Shown here piece by piece: positions 24,964-34,625 of a DNA stretch of 64,000 nt; the first letter of the stretch is position 1, and each line of letters opens with the position of its first letter. Origin of the DNA: Planktothrix serta PCC 8927 (GTDB lineage Bacteria > Cyanobacteriota > Cyanobacteriia > Cyanobacteriales > Microcoleaceae); the NCBI RefSeq assembly GCF_900010725.2, contig NZ_LR734880.1:99608-163607 (forward strand). Direction: 5' to 3'. The position numbers and the translations under genes are program-made. The notes below the pieces were generated by a model. That model was not told the DNA's origin. It searched no databases and was given only the letters and a program-made list of their open reading frames with translations.

Positions 24964-25761
24964 ATGAACAAAACACCAAAGGGCAAAAAAAATCGTTCCT
25001 ATGGAGTCGGTGTTAAATATTGGGTGAAGGGATTATTTAAAGTCTTGCTGGAGTTAGCGGAAGAATCTGAGAATTGGCTATCAACGAATACAGTTATTAT
25101 TGAAAATTTGAAGATTGATATTTTTTGCGAGAACAAAGTTAAAGGTCGAGTCAAACGTCAAGATAAACAATCAATTACCCCAGAACAGGTCAAGGAAGCA
25201 CTGAATCATTATTTTTCAGAATTTTTAGAAATATTAGAAGATAAACGTAAGGTAAAAAAAGGTCGAGGTGCGGATATTTGGGAATTTAAGTTAACGTTAT
25301 GGTGTGAAGATTTAAACGGAAATTTAGAGTGTTTTGATCAAAAATGGGAAGCTAAATATCGAGAATGGTTTCCTGAAAATGAAAAAAATTTAGATCAAGA
25401 TAGTCCAGTGAGTATACTCAGCGATAATAAAGTTCCTTCTTATGGTTTGAATTTAACTGAGCATAAACAAAATAGAAAGTTAGGTGATAGATCTATTACT
25501 AATTTTACCCCTACTATTATCAATAATCATAATTTAAACATTAATCAATTAAACGATTCTTATCCTGCTGATATCCGTGCTTGCCAAAAATTAATTTATT
25601 TGTTAAAATCAGAACTATATGGTAAAAAATCTGAAAGCATAGATGAGGGAGTTTGCTCTCTAACAACTCAAGAAATTCATCAAATTATAGAATTAGTAAA
25701 TAATCTTGAAGAACAAATTGATAATATAGAGGTTAATAAAAATCATGAGCAACCTAGTTAA
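24964..25761 (+). CDS. Unrecognised protein paired with a TPR protein
   Basis: 265 residues, 17 bp overlapping the next gene, so the two are almost certainly co-translated. The N-terminal 140 residues form a compact domain: KKNRSYGVGVKYWVKGLFKV, QSITPEQVKEALNHYFSEF and IWEFKLTLWCEDLNGNLECF. I recall similar segments at the N-termini of cyanobacterial TPR- or STAND-type proteins, but cannot name the family. After a polar linker (about 150-195) there is a C-terminal helical part (about 200-260). No catalytic motif is visible. Given its partner, an adaptor or effector-associated module is the likeliest role; this is inference. Confidence 0.7.
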   Translation: MNKTPKGKKNRSYGVGVKYWVKGLFKVLLELAEESENWLSTNTVIIENLKIDIFCENKVKGRVKRQDKQSITPEQVKEALNHYFSEFLEILEDKRKVKKGRGADIWEFKLTLWCEDLNGNLECFDQKWEAKYREWFPENEKNLDQDSPVSILSDNKVPSYGLNLTEHKQNRKLGDRSITNFTPTIINNHNLNINQLNDSYPADIRACQKLIYLLKSELYGKKSESIDEGVCSLTTQEIHQIIELVNNLEEQIDNIEVNKNHEQPS

Positions 25762-27250
25762 TGAAAGCAATCTAAATTTATTTTTTGAAAAAGCTGAATC
25801 TTATGAATTTTTAGGATTGTATAAAAAAGCAAAAAAAATTTATTTAAAAATTCTGCGAAATTCAAAAAAGAATAGTAATAAAGCTACTGAAATTAGAGTT
25901 TTATGTAACTTAGGTAATATTGAACAATTATTAGGTGACTATAGCAAAGCTATTGATTATTACCAACACAGTTTAATAATTTCTCAGGAAATTGGTGATA
26001 TAAGATGTCAGGGTAATATTCTAGGCAATTTAGGGAATGTCTATCAAGCATTAGGTGACTCTAGCAAAGCTATTGATTATTACGAACACAGTTTAATAAT
26101 TTCTCAGGAAATTGGTGATATAAGATGTCAGGGTAATATTCTAGGCAATTTAGGGAATGTCTATCAAGTATTAGGTGACTATAGTAAAGCCATTGATTAT
26201 TATCAACAAAGTTTAATAATTTCTCAGGAAATTGGTGATATAAGTTCTCAGGGTAATGCACTCGGCAACTTAGGAATAAGTTATCAAATTTTAGGCAAGT
26301 ACAAAAATGCCATGAGCTTTTTTGGGCAGCAATTACAAATTGCTCAGGAGATAGGGGATATCAGGATGGTAGCAAATAGCTTAAATCAAATAGCAGGATT
26401 ATACTATTCTCAAGGAGATTATAATCAAGCCGAACCCTTATACCAGAGAGCACTGGCTATTGATGAAAAATCCCTCCCCCCCGACCATCCCCAATTGGCG
26501 AGTTCCCTCAATAACTTAGCGGGACTCTACTATTCCCAAGGGCGATACTCAGAAGCCGAACCTCTTTATTTAGAAGCGGTAGCCATCATCCGCCAAGCTT
26601 TACCCCCCAACCATCCCGACTTAGCCACCTCCCTCAATAACTTAGCTCAACTCTACTATTCCCAAGGACGGTACTCAGAAGCCGAACCCCTTTATTTAGA
26701 AGCGGTAGCCATCATCCGCCAAGCTTTACCCCCCAACCATCCCGACTTAGCCACCTCCCTCAATAACTTAGCTCAACTCTACTATTCCCAAGGACGGTAC
26801 TCAGAAGCCGAACCTTTGTACCAAAGATCACTGGCTATTGTAGAAACAGCCCTCCCCCCCGACCATCCCCAATTAGCAAACCACATCAACAACTTAGCTG
26901 GACTCTACGAATCCCAAGGACGGTACTCAGAAGCCGAACCTTTGTACCAAAGAGTGCTGGCTATTGATGAAAAATCCCTCCCCCCCGACCATCCCCAATT
27001 AGCAAACCACATCAACAACTTAGCTGGACTCTACGAATCCCAAGGACGGTACTCAGAAGCCGAACCCTTGTATATCCAAGCGTTGAGAATTGTGATGCAG
27101 AAATTGGGGGAAAATCATCCGAATACGCAGACTGTTTGGGAAAATTATCGAATATTTTTAAGCAAGGTTTTAGAAGAACAGCGTACTGAGGAATTATCGG
27201 AGGAATGGAGTTTAGAAATCATTCAGAAAATGTTAGATGGGGAGGGATAG
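25745..27250 (+). CDS. TPR (kinesin-light-chain-like) repeat protein
   Basis: 501 residues, nearly all tetratricopeptide repeats. Residues about 55-200 hold 40-residue units (LGDYSKAIDYYQHSLIISQE) and about 205-460 hold 42-residue units (YYSQGRYSEAEPLYLEAVAI) of the TPR_12 type. The DNA is itself tandemly repeated: 120-bp units from about 25930 and 126-bp units from about 26400, some nearly identical. Base composition shifts sharply, with AT-rich codons in the first block and C-rich codons (CCC, CTC, AAC) in the second, as if the second block was acquired or expanded separately. It has no enzymatic domain, and probably binds a partner, presumably the product of the overlapping upstream gene. 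Confidence 0.9.
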   Translation: MSNLVNESNLNLFFEKAESYEFLGLYKKAKKIYLKILRNSKKNSNKATEIRVLCNLGNIEQLLGDYSKAIDYYQHSLIISQEIGDIRCQGNILGNLGNVYQALGDSSKAIDYYEHSLIISQEIGDIRCQGNILGNLGNVYQVLGDYSKAIDYYQQSLIISQEIGDISSQGNALGNLGISYQILGKYKNAMSFFGQQLQIAQEIGDIRMVANSLNQIAGLYYSQGDYNQAEPLYQRALAIDEKSLPPDHPQLASSLNNLAGLYYSQGRYSEAEPLYLEAVAIIRQALPPNHPDLATSLNNLAQLYYSQGRYSEAEPLYLEAVAIIRQALPPNHPDLATSLNNLAQLYYSQGRYSEAEPLYQRSLAIVETALPPDHPQLANHINNLAGLYESQGRYSEAEPLYQRVLAIDEKSLPPDHPQLANHINNLAGLYESQGRYSEAEPLYIQALRIVMQKLGENHPNTQTVWENYRIFLSKVLEEQRTEELSEEWSLEIIQKMLDGEG

Positions 27251-27330
27251 GAAAAGACTTTTGACATTGTTTGAGGAGAGTGCTAGGATGGCGGTAATTA
27301 TTCCGCTTCCTCGCTTGCAACAAGGAATCA

Positions 27331-27639
27331 ATGAAAGCAGTTAAGGCTACTGGAAAAATCAATACGGTCGGTCAATTATCTTTAGACTACCCAATAAAAG
27401 GGACTCTACCCAGTTCGGTAAGAGTCATTATTGTTTGGGAAGAAACAGAAACGGAAGTTAATGAATTTTGGCAACAAATTAGTGAATATCAACAACATCC
27501 TTTAAGGTCAGCAGAACAACTACAACAGGAATTAAAGCAATCTTTGACCGAAGCGGGTTATGATTCTAGGGAGAAAATCATTGACCTTGTACAAGATATT
27601 AAACGGGAAATATCTCAAGAACGTCAACAAAAACAATAG
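27331..27639 (+). CDS. Antitoxin of a PIN-type toxin-antitoxin pair
   Basis: 102 residues. The N-terminal half (MKAVKATGKINTVGQLSLDY and onwards) is a small beta-rich domain, and the C-terminal half is a charged helix rich in Glu/Gln/Lys that would bind the toxin. AAGGA precedes the ATG by 6 nt. It lies 8 bp before the PIN-domain gene in the usual antitoxin-first order. The pairing, more than the sequence, supports the call. Confidence 0.75.
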   Translation: MKAVKATGKINTVGQLSLDYPIKGTLPSSVRVIIVWEETETEVNEFWQQISEYQQHPLRSAEQLQQELKQSLTEAGYDSREKIIDLVQDIKREISQERQQKQ

Positions 27640-27647
27640 TTAATAAA

Positions 27648-28124
27648 ATGACGAAGATTCCGCAATTAATTTTTTTAGATACTAATGTTTATTTAATCGG
27701 TGCAGTTGAACTAGACAGTCCTGAAGGTTTAATTATTAAATGGCTAGGCTGGGAAGCTCAAAATGATAATCCTGTTGCGGTGATCATTTCTGAAGAATTG
27801 ATTGACCAAATTTCCAGAGTTGCTAAACGGTTGAAAAACAAAGATTGGGGCGGAGAACTCATTGGACGAATTTGGCAAAATTTAAAAGTTTTTTATGTCC
27901 AGATTGATGATGTTGAGTTAGCCAAAATTGAAGATTTGGGAGTTATACCCCGTGAAGATGTGGGGGTTTATTTAACAGCGAAAATGGGTCAATGTCAATG
28001 TTTTATATCGGCTAATCATAAGTTAATTAAGGTTTTAGCTCAACAAACAGGGGAGTTTGAATGTTTAACGCCATCTGGTTTTGTGAGTAAGTATCTAAAA
28101 TTAGATCAAAATGGAGAATTTTAG
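27648..28124 (+). CDS. PIN-domain toxin (putative RNase)
   Basis: 158 residues with the PIN-fold acidic positions: LIFLDTNVYL (Asp 11), ISEELIDQI (Glu), PREDVGVYLTAK (Asp) and a C-terminal strand CFISANHKLIKVL. PIN proteins are metal-dependent RNases and the usual toxins of VapBC-like modules. The antitoxin gene lies 8 bp upstream, so the pair forms one transcription unit. Confidence 0.85.
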   Translation: MTKIPQLIFLDTNVYLIGAVELDSPEGLIIKWLGWEAQNDNPVAVIISEELIDQISRVAKRLKNKDWGGELIGRIWQNLKVFYVQIDDVELAKIEDLGVIPREDVGVYLTAKMGQCQCFISANHKLIKVLAQQTGEFECLTPSGFVSKYLKLDQNGEF

Positions 28125-28135
28125 AACAGATGAAC

Positions 28136-28369
28136 CTAAAACATTAATGGCTTAACCATTAAATCTTTTCTGGGAATTGACTGATGATCAGCCCTTAAAC
28201 TTTCAATATATAATTCAATCGCTTCTGTAATATTATCGATCGCTTCTTCAAAGGAATCTCCTTGAGAATGACAACCTTTTAGAATAGGGCAAAAAGCATG
28301 ATAACCTCCATCGGGTTCTTTTTGCAGAATCACTGTATAATTGTAAACTTGTTTATTATTGTTATCCAT
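28136..28369 (-). CDS. HicB-family protein without HicA
   Basis: 77 residues with the partial RNase H-like fold of HicB antitoxins: YTVILQKEPDGGYHAFCPIL, GCHSQGDSFEEAIDNITEAI and LYIESLRADHQSIP. HicA, a small dsRNA-binding-fold toxin, normally lies next to it, but I find no candidate on either side. It is an orphan, or is used as a stand-alone regulator. It is convergent with the PIN toxin gene, with an 11-bp gap. Confidence 0.8.
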   Translation of the reverse strand: MDNNNKQVYNYTVILQKEPDGGYHAFCPILKGCHSQGDSFEEAIDNITEAIELYIESLRADHQSIPRKDLMVKPLMF

Positions 28370-28809
28370 AAGTTTTGAACTTGTTAGTAATCTACCGACT
28401 TTTACCTCAGCATTATTTCATAATAACTTACAGTTCCCTCCTGTAGATCCCAGGTTTCGGAATTGGATTTACCTCAAGGGAAGAAAAGACTCACAGCTTG
28501 AGCAATGACTCAGAAACAGAAGTAACGAAAGTTTAAGCGATCGCAATTATTTTTAGTTTTGTTAGGGATTATTAATAATTGACTCCAACCCCGACAATAA
28601 AAGGAATAGAAGCGATCGCCCTTAATAAATTTTACAAAAATCCCCGATCCACTTCCTTAAAGTTTTCCTTAAGATATAACATTAGAACTCTGTCTAATTG
28701 GAGAATAGAGCATAATTTAGGTTATTCCCTCCTTGAACAACGCATTCGTCACCCTGACAAACGGTTCATTCCTATCCCTCTGGTCATAGATAACGTTAAA
28801 TTAACTGCA
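28370..28809 (+). other. Leader and promoter region of gltB
   Basis: The gltB frame stays open upstream to a TTG at 28579, but the translation there (Lys/Asn/Arg-rich) does not look like glutamate synthase, so I treat it as leader DNA. No GTA-N8-TAC NtcA site was found by eye. TATAAC near 28675 could be a -10 box. Confidence 0.4.
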
Positions 28810-31800
28810 ATGAATACTCAAGCATTCCCCGAAAAACAAGGTCTCTACGATCCTCAATTTGAACACGACGCCTGTGGGGTCGGGTTCATCGTCCATCAGA
28901 AGGGGCAAAAATCCCATGATATTGTTGAAAATGCCTTAACGATTTTACTCAACCTCGACCATCGCGGCGCCTGTGGGTGCGAAGTCAATACCGGAGATGG
29001 GGCGGGAATTTTAATGCAGGTTCCCCATAAATTCCTTAAAAAAGTCGCGGCGGCGGAGAATATTAGTTTACCCGAACCCGGACAATATGGCGTGGGGATG
29101 ATTTATAGTTCCCCTGACCCCCAACAGCGCCAAAAAGGTCGGGAGATTTTAGAAAAAATTGTCACCGAAGAAGGTCAAACCGTTCTGGGTTGGCGGGATG
29201 TTCCTACGGATCATTCTAGTTTAGGAAATACCGCCCAGTCCAGTGAACCCTTTATGCAGCAGGTGTTCATTGGTCGTAACCCTAATATTAGCGATGATCT
29301 GGTGTTTGAACGCAAACTCTATGTGATTCGTAAATTATCCCATACTGAAATCCGCGTTCCGGGTGCTGATCCTTATTGGTATATTTCCAGTCTGTCCTGT
29401 CGGACAATGGTGTATAAAGGGATGTTGATGCCTGTGCAGGTGGGACAATATTACCCGGAACTCCATGATCCTGATATGGAGAGTGCGTTGGCGTTGGTTC
29501 ACTCTCGCTTCAGTACCAATACCTTCCCCAGTTGGGAACGCTCTCACCCCTATCGTTATATTGCTCACAACGGCGAAATTAATACCCTCCGAGGCAATAT
29601 TAACTGGATGACCGCCCGCCAGTCGATGTTTGAGTCCGAACTGTTTGGGGACGATCTCAAGAAAATTCAACCCGTCATTAACGTTAACGGAAGTGACTCG
29701 ACTATTTTTGATAATGCCTTAGAATTGTTAGTCTTAGCAGGGCGATCGCTTCCCCATGCGGTGATGATGATGATCCCCGAACCTTGGACAGCCCACGAGT
29801 CCATGAGTGAGGAGAAAAAGGCGTTTTATGAATACCATTCCTGCTTAATGGAACCTTGGGATGGCCCCGCTTCTATTGCGTTTACCGATGGGACGATGAT
29901 GGGGGCTGTTCTTGACCGCAACGGGTTACGGCCTTCCCGCTATTATGTAACGAAGGATGATCTGGTAATTATGGCGTCGGAAGCCGGAGTGCTCCCCATT
30001 GAACCGGAACGAGTCGCTTATAAAGGCCGTTTGCAACCGGGGCGGATGTTCCTCGTGGATATGGAACAAGGGCGGATCATTGCGGATGAGGAAATTAAGG
30101 CGAAAATCGCTACAGAACAGCCTTATCGGGAATGGTTGAATGAACATTTAGTCGCCCTGGAGAACCTCAAAGACCCTGTAGAGACGTTGCATACAACGTC
30201 TCTACATCATCGGACGGATGGGTTAGTGCAGCAACAAACAGCCTTTGGTTATACCTTTGAAGACTTGCGACTGTTATTAACGCCAATGGCGCGGGATGGG
30301 GTTGAGGCGGTGGGTTCGATGGGAACTGATACCCCGTTGGCGGTGTTATCCGATCGCCCGAAACTGTTGTATGAGTATTTCCAACAACTGTTTGCTCAGG
30401 TTACAAACCCCCCTATTGACTCCATTCGGGAAGAAATTATCACTTCAGCCGATACCACCATCGGGGCGGAACGCAACTTATTAAAACCCGAACCCGAAAG
30501 CTGTCACCTGATCAAACTCAAAACCCCTATTCTCAGTAATGCCGAATTAGCAAAACTGAAAGCGGTTAACGAAGAGGGTTTTCACGCTATTACCCTGCCA
30601 ATTCTGTTTAACCCCAAAGATGGGGTAAACGGCTTAGAAGCGGTGATGACGGGGATTTTTGAGCAAGCTGATAAAGCAATTGAGGACGGGGTGAACCTCT
30701 TGATTTTGAGCGATCGCGGTGTTGATCCGAATAACGCCCCTATCCCGGCTTTATTAGCCGTATCCGGTTTACATCACCATCTGATTCGTCACGGAACTCG
30801 GACACGGGTTGGGATTATTTTAGAATCCGGTGAACCGCGAGAAGTCCATCATTTTGCAGTTTTAATCGGGTATGGTTGCTGTGCGATTAATCCCTATATC
30901 GCTTTTGAAAGTATCCACGATATGATCTCTCAAGGATTATTGGTGGGTGTGGACTACAAAACCGCCTGTAAGAATTACGTTAAATCCGCAACAAAGGGGG
31001 TAATTAAAGTTGCTTCTAAAATTGGAATTTCCACCTTACAAAGTTATCGCGGGGCTCAAATTTTTGAAGCCATTGGGTTAAATCAATCGGTGATTGATCG
31101 ATACTTTAGTTGGACGGCTTCTCGCATTCAAGGCGCTGATTTAGAAGTCATTGCAAAAGAGGCTATTTTACGTCATACCAATGCCTTTCCTGACCGTCCG
31201 GGTGATCAAACTCCGACCCTTGATGTGGGGGGAGAATATCAATGGCGTAAAGACGGAGAAGCCCATTTACTCAGTCCTGAAGCGATTCATTCTCTGCAAA
31301 AAGCCGTTAAGGTGGGGGATTATGAATTGTTCAAAAAATACGCTCAGTTGGTGAATGAACAGAATCAGAAATATTTTACTTTGCGGGGGTTATTGCAATT
31401 TAAAGAGAAGGATTTAACAGGCAGGATGCCTGTTCCACTGGAGGAAGTTGAACCCATTGAAGCCATTATGAAACGGTTTAAAACTGGGGCGATGAGTTAT
31501 GGTTCAATTTCTAAAGAAGCTCATGAAACGTTAGCGATCGCCATGAACCGTATTGGTGGTAAGTCTAACACAGGAGAAGGCGGCGAAGACCCAGAACGTT
31601 ATACCTGGACAAACGAACAAGGGGACTCGAAAAATAGCGCCATTAAGCAAGTCGCCTCCGGTCGGTTTGGGGTTACGAGTTTGTACCTGTCCCAAGCCAA
31701 GGAAATTCAAATTAAAATGGCACAGGGGGCTAAACCCGGAGAAGGGGGACAACTCCCCGGACGTAAGGTTTATCCGTCTATTGCGAAGGTTCGTCACTCA

Positions 31801-33432
31801 ACGCCGGGGGTGGGTTTGATTTCGCCTCCTCCTCACCACGATATTTATTCCATTGAGGACTTAGCCGAATTAATCCATGATTTGAAAAACTCCAACCGTC
31901 AGGCTCGGATCAGTGTGAAATTAGTCTCAGAAGTCGGAGTTGGAACCATTGCCGCCGGGGTTGCGAAAGCCCATGCTGATGTGGTATTAATCTCCGGGTT
32001 TGATGGGGGCACGGGTGCATCTCCCCAAACCTCTATTAAACACGCCGGACTGCCTTGGGAGTTGGGGTTAGCGGAAACCCATCAAACTCTGGTGTTGAAT
32101 AATTTGCGATCGCGTATTGCTGTCGAAACCGATGGTCAGATGAAGACCGGACGAGATGTGGTAATTGCGGCGTTGTTAGGAGCAGAGGAATTCGGCTTTT
32201 CAACTGCACCGTTAGTCACCTTGGGTTGTATTATGATGCGGGTGTGCCACCTGAATACCTGTCCGGTGGGGATTGCTACCCAAAACCCCCAACTGCGGGA
32301 AAGCTTTTCGGGTGATCCTGAGTATACCGTTAACTTCATGAAGTTCATCGCCCAGGAAGTCCGAGAAATCATGGCTGAGTTGGGTTTCCGCAGCTTAACT
32401 GAAATGGTGGGACGCACGGATGTATTGGAAGCTAAAAAAGCCGTTGACCATTGGAAAGCCAAAGGCATTGACCTCTCGAAAATCCTCTATCAACCGGAAG
32501 TTGGGGAAGACATCGGCCGTTATTGTCAAATTCCCCAAGATCACGGTTTAGATAAATCCTTGGATATCACCGTGTTACTGGATCTGTGTAAACCCGCTAT
32601 TGAGAAGGGTGAGAAGGTTGCCGCCAAGTTACCGATTAAAAATATTAACCGGGCGGTGGGAACGATTTTAGGCAATGAAATCACCAAAAACCATTGGCAA
32701 GGTTTACCGGAAGATACGGTGCATCTGCATTTCCAAGGCAGTGCGGGTCAAAGCTTGGGGGCTTTTGTTCCCAAGGGGGTAACGTTAGAATTGGAAGGGG
32801 ATGCTAACGACTATGTAGGTAAGGGATTAAGTGGAGGGAAAATTATTATTTATCCCCCAGCTAAATCTACATTTATCCCCGAAGAAAATATCATTATCGG
32901 CAATGTGGCGTTATATGGCGCAACTCTTGGGGAAGTCTATATTCGAGGGTTAGCGGGTGAACGTTTCGGGGTGCGGAACTCCGGCGTGAATGCCGTTGTG
33001 GAAGGCGTGGGAGATCACGGTTGTGAATATATGACCGGAGGTAAGGTCGTTGTCCTGGGCACCACCGGACGGAACTTTGCGGCGGGAATGAGTGGCGGTA
33101 TTGCTTATATCTTGGATGAAACGGGGGATTTTGCCACTCGTTGTAATCCGTCAATGGTCGATTTAGAAAAGTTGGAAGACCCGGAAGAAATTAATCAGGT
33201 TTACCAATTAATTGCTAAACACGCGGAGTATACCAAGAGTCAAAAAGCGTTGAAAATTTTAGCCCATTGGACGGAAATGATTCCGACGTTTGTTAAAGTG
33301 ATTCCGCGCGATTATAAGCGGGTTTTAGAAGCATTAAAAGAAGCTGAAAAATCCGGTTTAACTGGGGATGAAGCGTTAACGGCGGCGTTTGAAGCTAATT
33401 CCCGTGATGTGGCGCGGGTTGGCGGAAGTTAG
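28810..33432 (+). CDS. gltB: Glutamate synthase large subunit GltB
   Basis: Makes glutamate from 2-oxoglutarate and glutamine-derived ammonia. From the ATG at 28810 the protein has 1540 residues, normal for the family. A propeptide of 21 residues precedes the catalytic Cys22 of the glutaminase domain ([14 protein letters not shown]). Later come the central domain, the FMN-binding synthase domain ([20 protein letters not shown]), the iron-sulfur cysteines ([11 protein letters not shown]) and the C-terminal beta-helix ([20 protein letters not shown]). The presence of gltD 3.8 kb downstream suggests the pyridine-nucleotide type rather than the ferredoxin type. Two palindromic repeats lie in frame inside the gene (30178-30205 and 31416-31434). 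Confidence 0.96.
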   Translation: MNTQAFPEKQGLYDPQFEHDACGVGFIVHQKGQKSHDIVENALTILLNLDHRGACGCEVNTGDGAGILMQVPHKFLKKVAAAENISLPEPGQYGVGMIYSSPDPQQRQKGREILEKIVTEEGQTVLGWRDVPTDHSSLGNTAQSSEPFMQQVFIGRNPNISDDLVFERKLYVIRKLSHTEIRVPGADPYWYISSLSCRTMVYKGMLMPVQVGQYYPELHDPDMESALALVHSRFSTNTFPSWERSHPYRYIAHNGEINTLRGNINWMTARQSMFESELFGDDLKKIQPVINVNGSDSTIFDNALELLVLAGRSLPHAVMMMIPEPWTAHESMSEEKKAFYEYHSCLMEPWDGPASIAFTDGTMMGAVLDRNGLRPSRYYVTKDDLVIMASEAGVLPIEPERVAYKGRLQPGRMFLVDMEQGRIIADEEIKAKIATEQPYREWLNEHLVALENLKDPVETLHTTSLHHRTDGLVQQQTAFGYTFEDLRLLLTPMARDGVEAVGSMGTDTPLAVLSDRPKLLYEYFQQLFAQVTNPPIDSIREEIITSADTTIGAERNLLKPEPESCHLIKLKTPILSNAELAKLKAVNEEGFHAITLPILFNPKDGVNGLEAVMTGIFEQADKAIEDGVNLLILSDRGVDPNNAPIPALLAVSGLHHHLIRHGTRTRVGIILESGEPREVHHFAVLIGYGCCAINPYIAFESIHDMISQGLLVGVDYKTACKNYVKSATKGVIKVASKIGISTLQSYRGAQIFEAIGLNQSVIDRYFSWTASRIQGADLEVIAKEAILRHTNAFPDRPGDQTPTLDVGGEYQWRKDGEAHLLSPEAIHSLQKAVKVGDYELFKKYAQLVNEQNQKYFTLRGLLQFKEKDLTGRMPVPLEEVEPIEAIMKRFKTGAMSYGSISKEAHETLAIAMNRIGGKSNTGEGGEDPERYTWTNEQGDSKNSAIKQVASGRFGVTSLYLSQAKEIQIKMAQGAKPGEGGQLPGRKVYPSIAKVRHSTPGVGLISPPPHHDIYSIEDLAELIHDLKNSNRQARISVKLVSEVGVGTIAAGVAKAHADVVLISGFDGGTGASPQTSIKHAGLPWELGLAETHQTLVLNNLRSRIAVETDGQMKTGRDVVIAALLGAEEFGFSTAPLVTLGCIMMRVCHLNTCPVGIATQNPQLRESFSGDPEYTVNFMKFIAQEVREIMAELGFRSLTEMVGRTDVLEAKKAVDHWKAKGIDLSKILYQPEVGEDIGRYCQIPQDHGLDKSLDITVLLDLCKPAIEKGEKVAAKLPIKNINRAVGTILGNEITKNHWQGLPEDTVHLHFQGSAGQSLGAFVPKGVTLELEGDANDYVGKGLSGGKIIIYPPAKSTFIPEENIIIGNVALYGATLGEVYIRGLAGERFGVRNSGVNAVVEGVGDHGCEYMTGGKVVVLGTTGRNFAAGMSGGIAYILDETGDFATRCNPSMVDLEKLEDPEEINQVYQLIAKHAEYTKSQKALKILAHWTEMIPTFVKVIPRDYKRVLEALKEAEKSGLTGDEALTAAFEANSRDVARVGGS
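30178..30205. repeat. 28-bp perfect palindrome inside gltB
   Basis: GTAGAGACGTTG, a 4-nt loop CATA, then CAACGTCTCTAC. It is translated in frame as VETLHTTSL at about residues 457-465 of GltB, where relatives, as I recall, have a shorter loop. The same half-site occurs in the hairpin at 23392-23424, so this is a member of a dispersed repeat family that entered a coding region. Confidence 0.85.
31416..31434. repeat. Second palindrome inside gltB
   Basis: AACAGGC, loop AGGAT, then GCCTGTT, encoding TGRMPV just before [15 protein letters not shown]. The pattern is like the common cyanobacterial ACAGGC-GCCTGT repeat. It may be a small in-frame insertion, less certain than the one at 30178. Confidence 0.55.
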
Positions 33433-33443
33433 AATGTTAGAAT

Positions 33444-33467
33444 AACAGGGGGCTTCGGCCCCTTGTT
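33444..33467 (+). terminator. UUCG-tetraloop hairpin between gltB and the DUF262 gene
   Basis: AACAGGGGGC, TTCG, GCCCCTTGTT: a 10-bp stem with one wobble pair closed by the very stable UUCG loop. It starts 11 bp after the gltB stop. No T-run follows, so it may stabilise the gltB transcript end or attenuate the downstream genes rather than fully terminate. Confidence 0.6.
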
Positions 33468-33512
33468 GGACTGATGAATAGCTATATAAATGATTTTAAT
33501 AGTAAGGAAAAT

Positions 33513-34625
33513 ATGGGACTTCAGGAAGAAATTGACAGCATGAGGCAAGAAATTAGAGCCGATAGATACTCGATGTCTATTGGGGAATGGATCAGTCTTT
33601 ATGAAAGTGAAGAAATTGATATACACCCTGAATTTCAAAGATTTTTCCGGTGGACGGATACTCAAAAAACTAATTTTATAGAATCTATTTTACTGGGAAT
33701 ACCAATTCCACCTATTTTTGTGTCTCAACGAGAAGATGGAGTTTGGGATGTTGTAGACGGTTTACAACGTTTGTCTACTATATATCAGTTTATTGGAAAA
33801 TTAAAAGATGAAAATAACCAACTTATCCCTCCTTTAGTGCTTGAAGGAACTAAATATTTACCTAATCTCAATAATAAAATATGGGAAGATCCAGATGATT
33901 CGGAAAACGAAAACTGTCTGACTCAAGCTCAACGTCTTTTGATAAAAAGAGCCAAAATTGATGTCAATATTCTATTAAAAGAAAGCGATAAGGTTGCGAA
34001 ATATGAATTATTTCAACGATTAAATAATGGGGGATCTCTAGCTACTCCACAGGAGGTAAGAAACTGTATTCTTGTAATGTATAATCGTGAAATGTTTCAT
34101 TGGATGAAAGGTTTAAGTCAAAATCAATCTTTTCAAGAATGTATAGCTCTTGGTGATCGTCTTATTCATGAACAATATGATTTAGAGTTACTGCTCAGGT
34201 TTTTAGTATTCCGTAATATTGAACAAAATGTAATGAAAGGTATAAAAAATGATTTGGGACAATTCTTGACAGAAAAGATGGTAGAAATGGCAGAGAATTC
34301 AGAGTTTAATTATGAAGAAGAAGAAAAAGCATTTAAGCAAACATTTTCAATTTTATATGAACAGATGGGAAGTGATAGTTTTCGTAGATATTCAGCTACT
34401 AAAGATAAGTTTATGGGAGGATTCTTAGTCTCTGCCTATGAAGTGATTGCTTTAGGAGTAGGTTATCATTGTGAACAGTTATCTAGCTCTAATTTCAACA
34501 TAAGAGATAAAGTAAAAGAAATTTGGTCACGTCCTGAGTATAAAGAATGGTCAGGTGGAGGTACTAACGCCCAGCGAAGACTCCCGAAATTAGTTCCCTT
34601 TGGTCGCCAAATGTTTCAACCATGA
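33513..34625 (+). CDS. DUF262 (ParB/GmrS-like) protein
   Basis: About 370 residues from the ATG at 33513, chosen because AAGGA precedes it and MGLQEEID fits the family opening; the frame extends to an ATG at 33474 whose ribosome site is weak and lies against the UUCG hairpin. The N-terminal DUF262 domain shows SIGEWISLYESEEIDIHPEF, FIESILLGIPIPPIFVS and WDVVDGLQRLSTIYQF, with DGLQR in place of the common DGQQR NTP-binding/hydrolysis motif. DUF262 is the NTPase-nuclease part of type IV restriction enzymes such as GmrSD. The gene overlaps the HEPN gene by 4 bp (ATGA), so they act together. Confidence 0.9.
   Translation: MGLQEEIDSMRQEIRADRYSMSIGEWISLYESEEIDIHPEFQRFFRWTDTQKTNFIESILLGIPIPPIFVSQREDGVWDVVDGLQRLSTIYQFIGKLKDENNQLIPPLVLEGTKYLPNLNNKIWEDPDDSENENCLTQAQRLLIKRAKIDVNILLKESDKVAKYELFQRLNNGGSLATPQEVRNCILVMYNREMFHWMKGLSQNQSFQECIALGDRLIHEQYDLELLLRFLVFRNIEQNVMKGIKNDLGQFLTEKMVEMAENSEFNYEEEEKAFKQTFSILYEQMGSDSFRRYSATKDKFMGGFLVSAYEVIALGVGYHCEQLSSSNFNIRDKVKEIWSRPEYKEWSGGGTNAQRRLPKLVPFGRQMFQP

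Noticed and set aside
28579-28809. 77-codon N-terminal extension of gltB
   Set aside because: It starts at a TTG, does not resemble glutamate synthase, and would put the nucleophile Cys nearly 100 residues from the start; the ATG at 28810 gives a normal propeptide.
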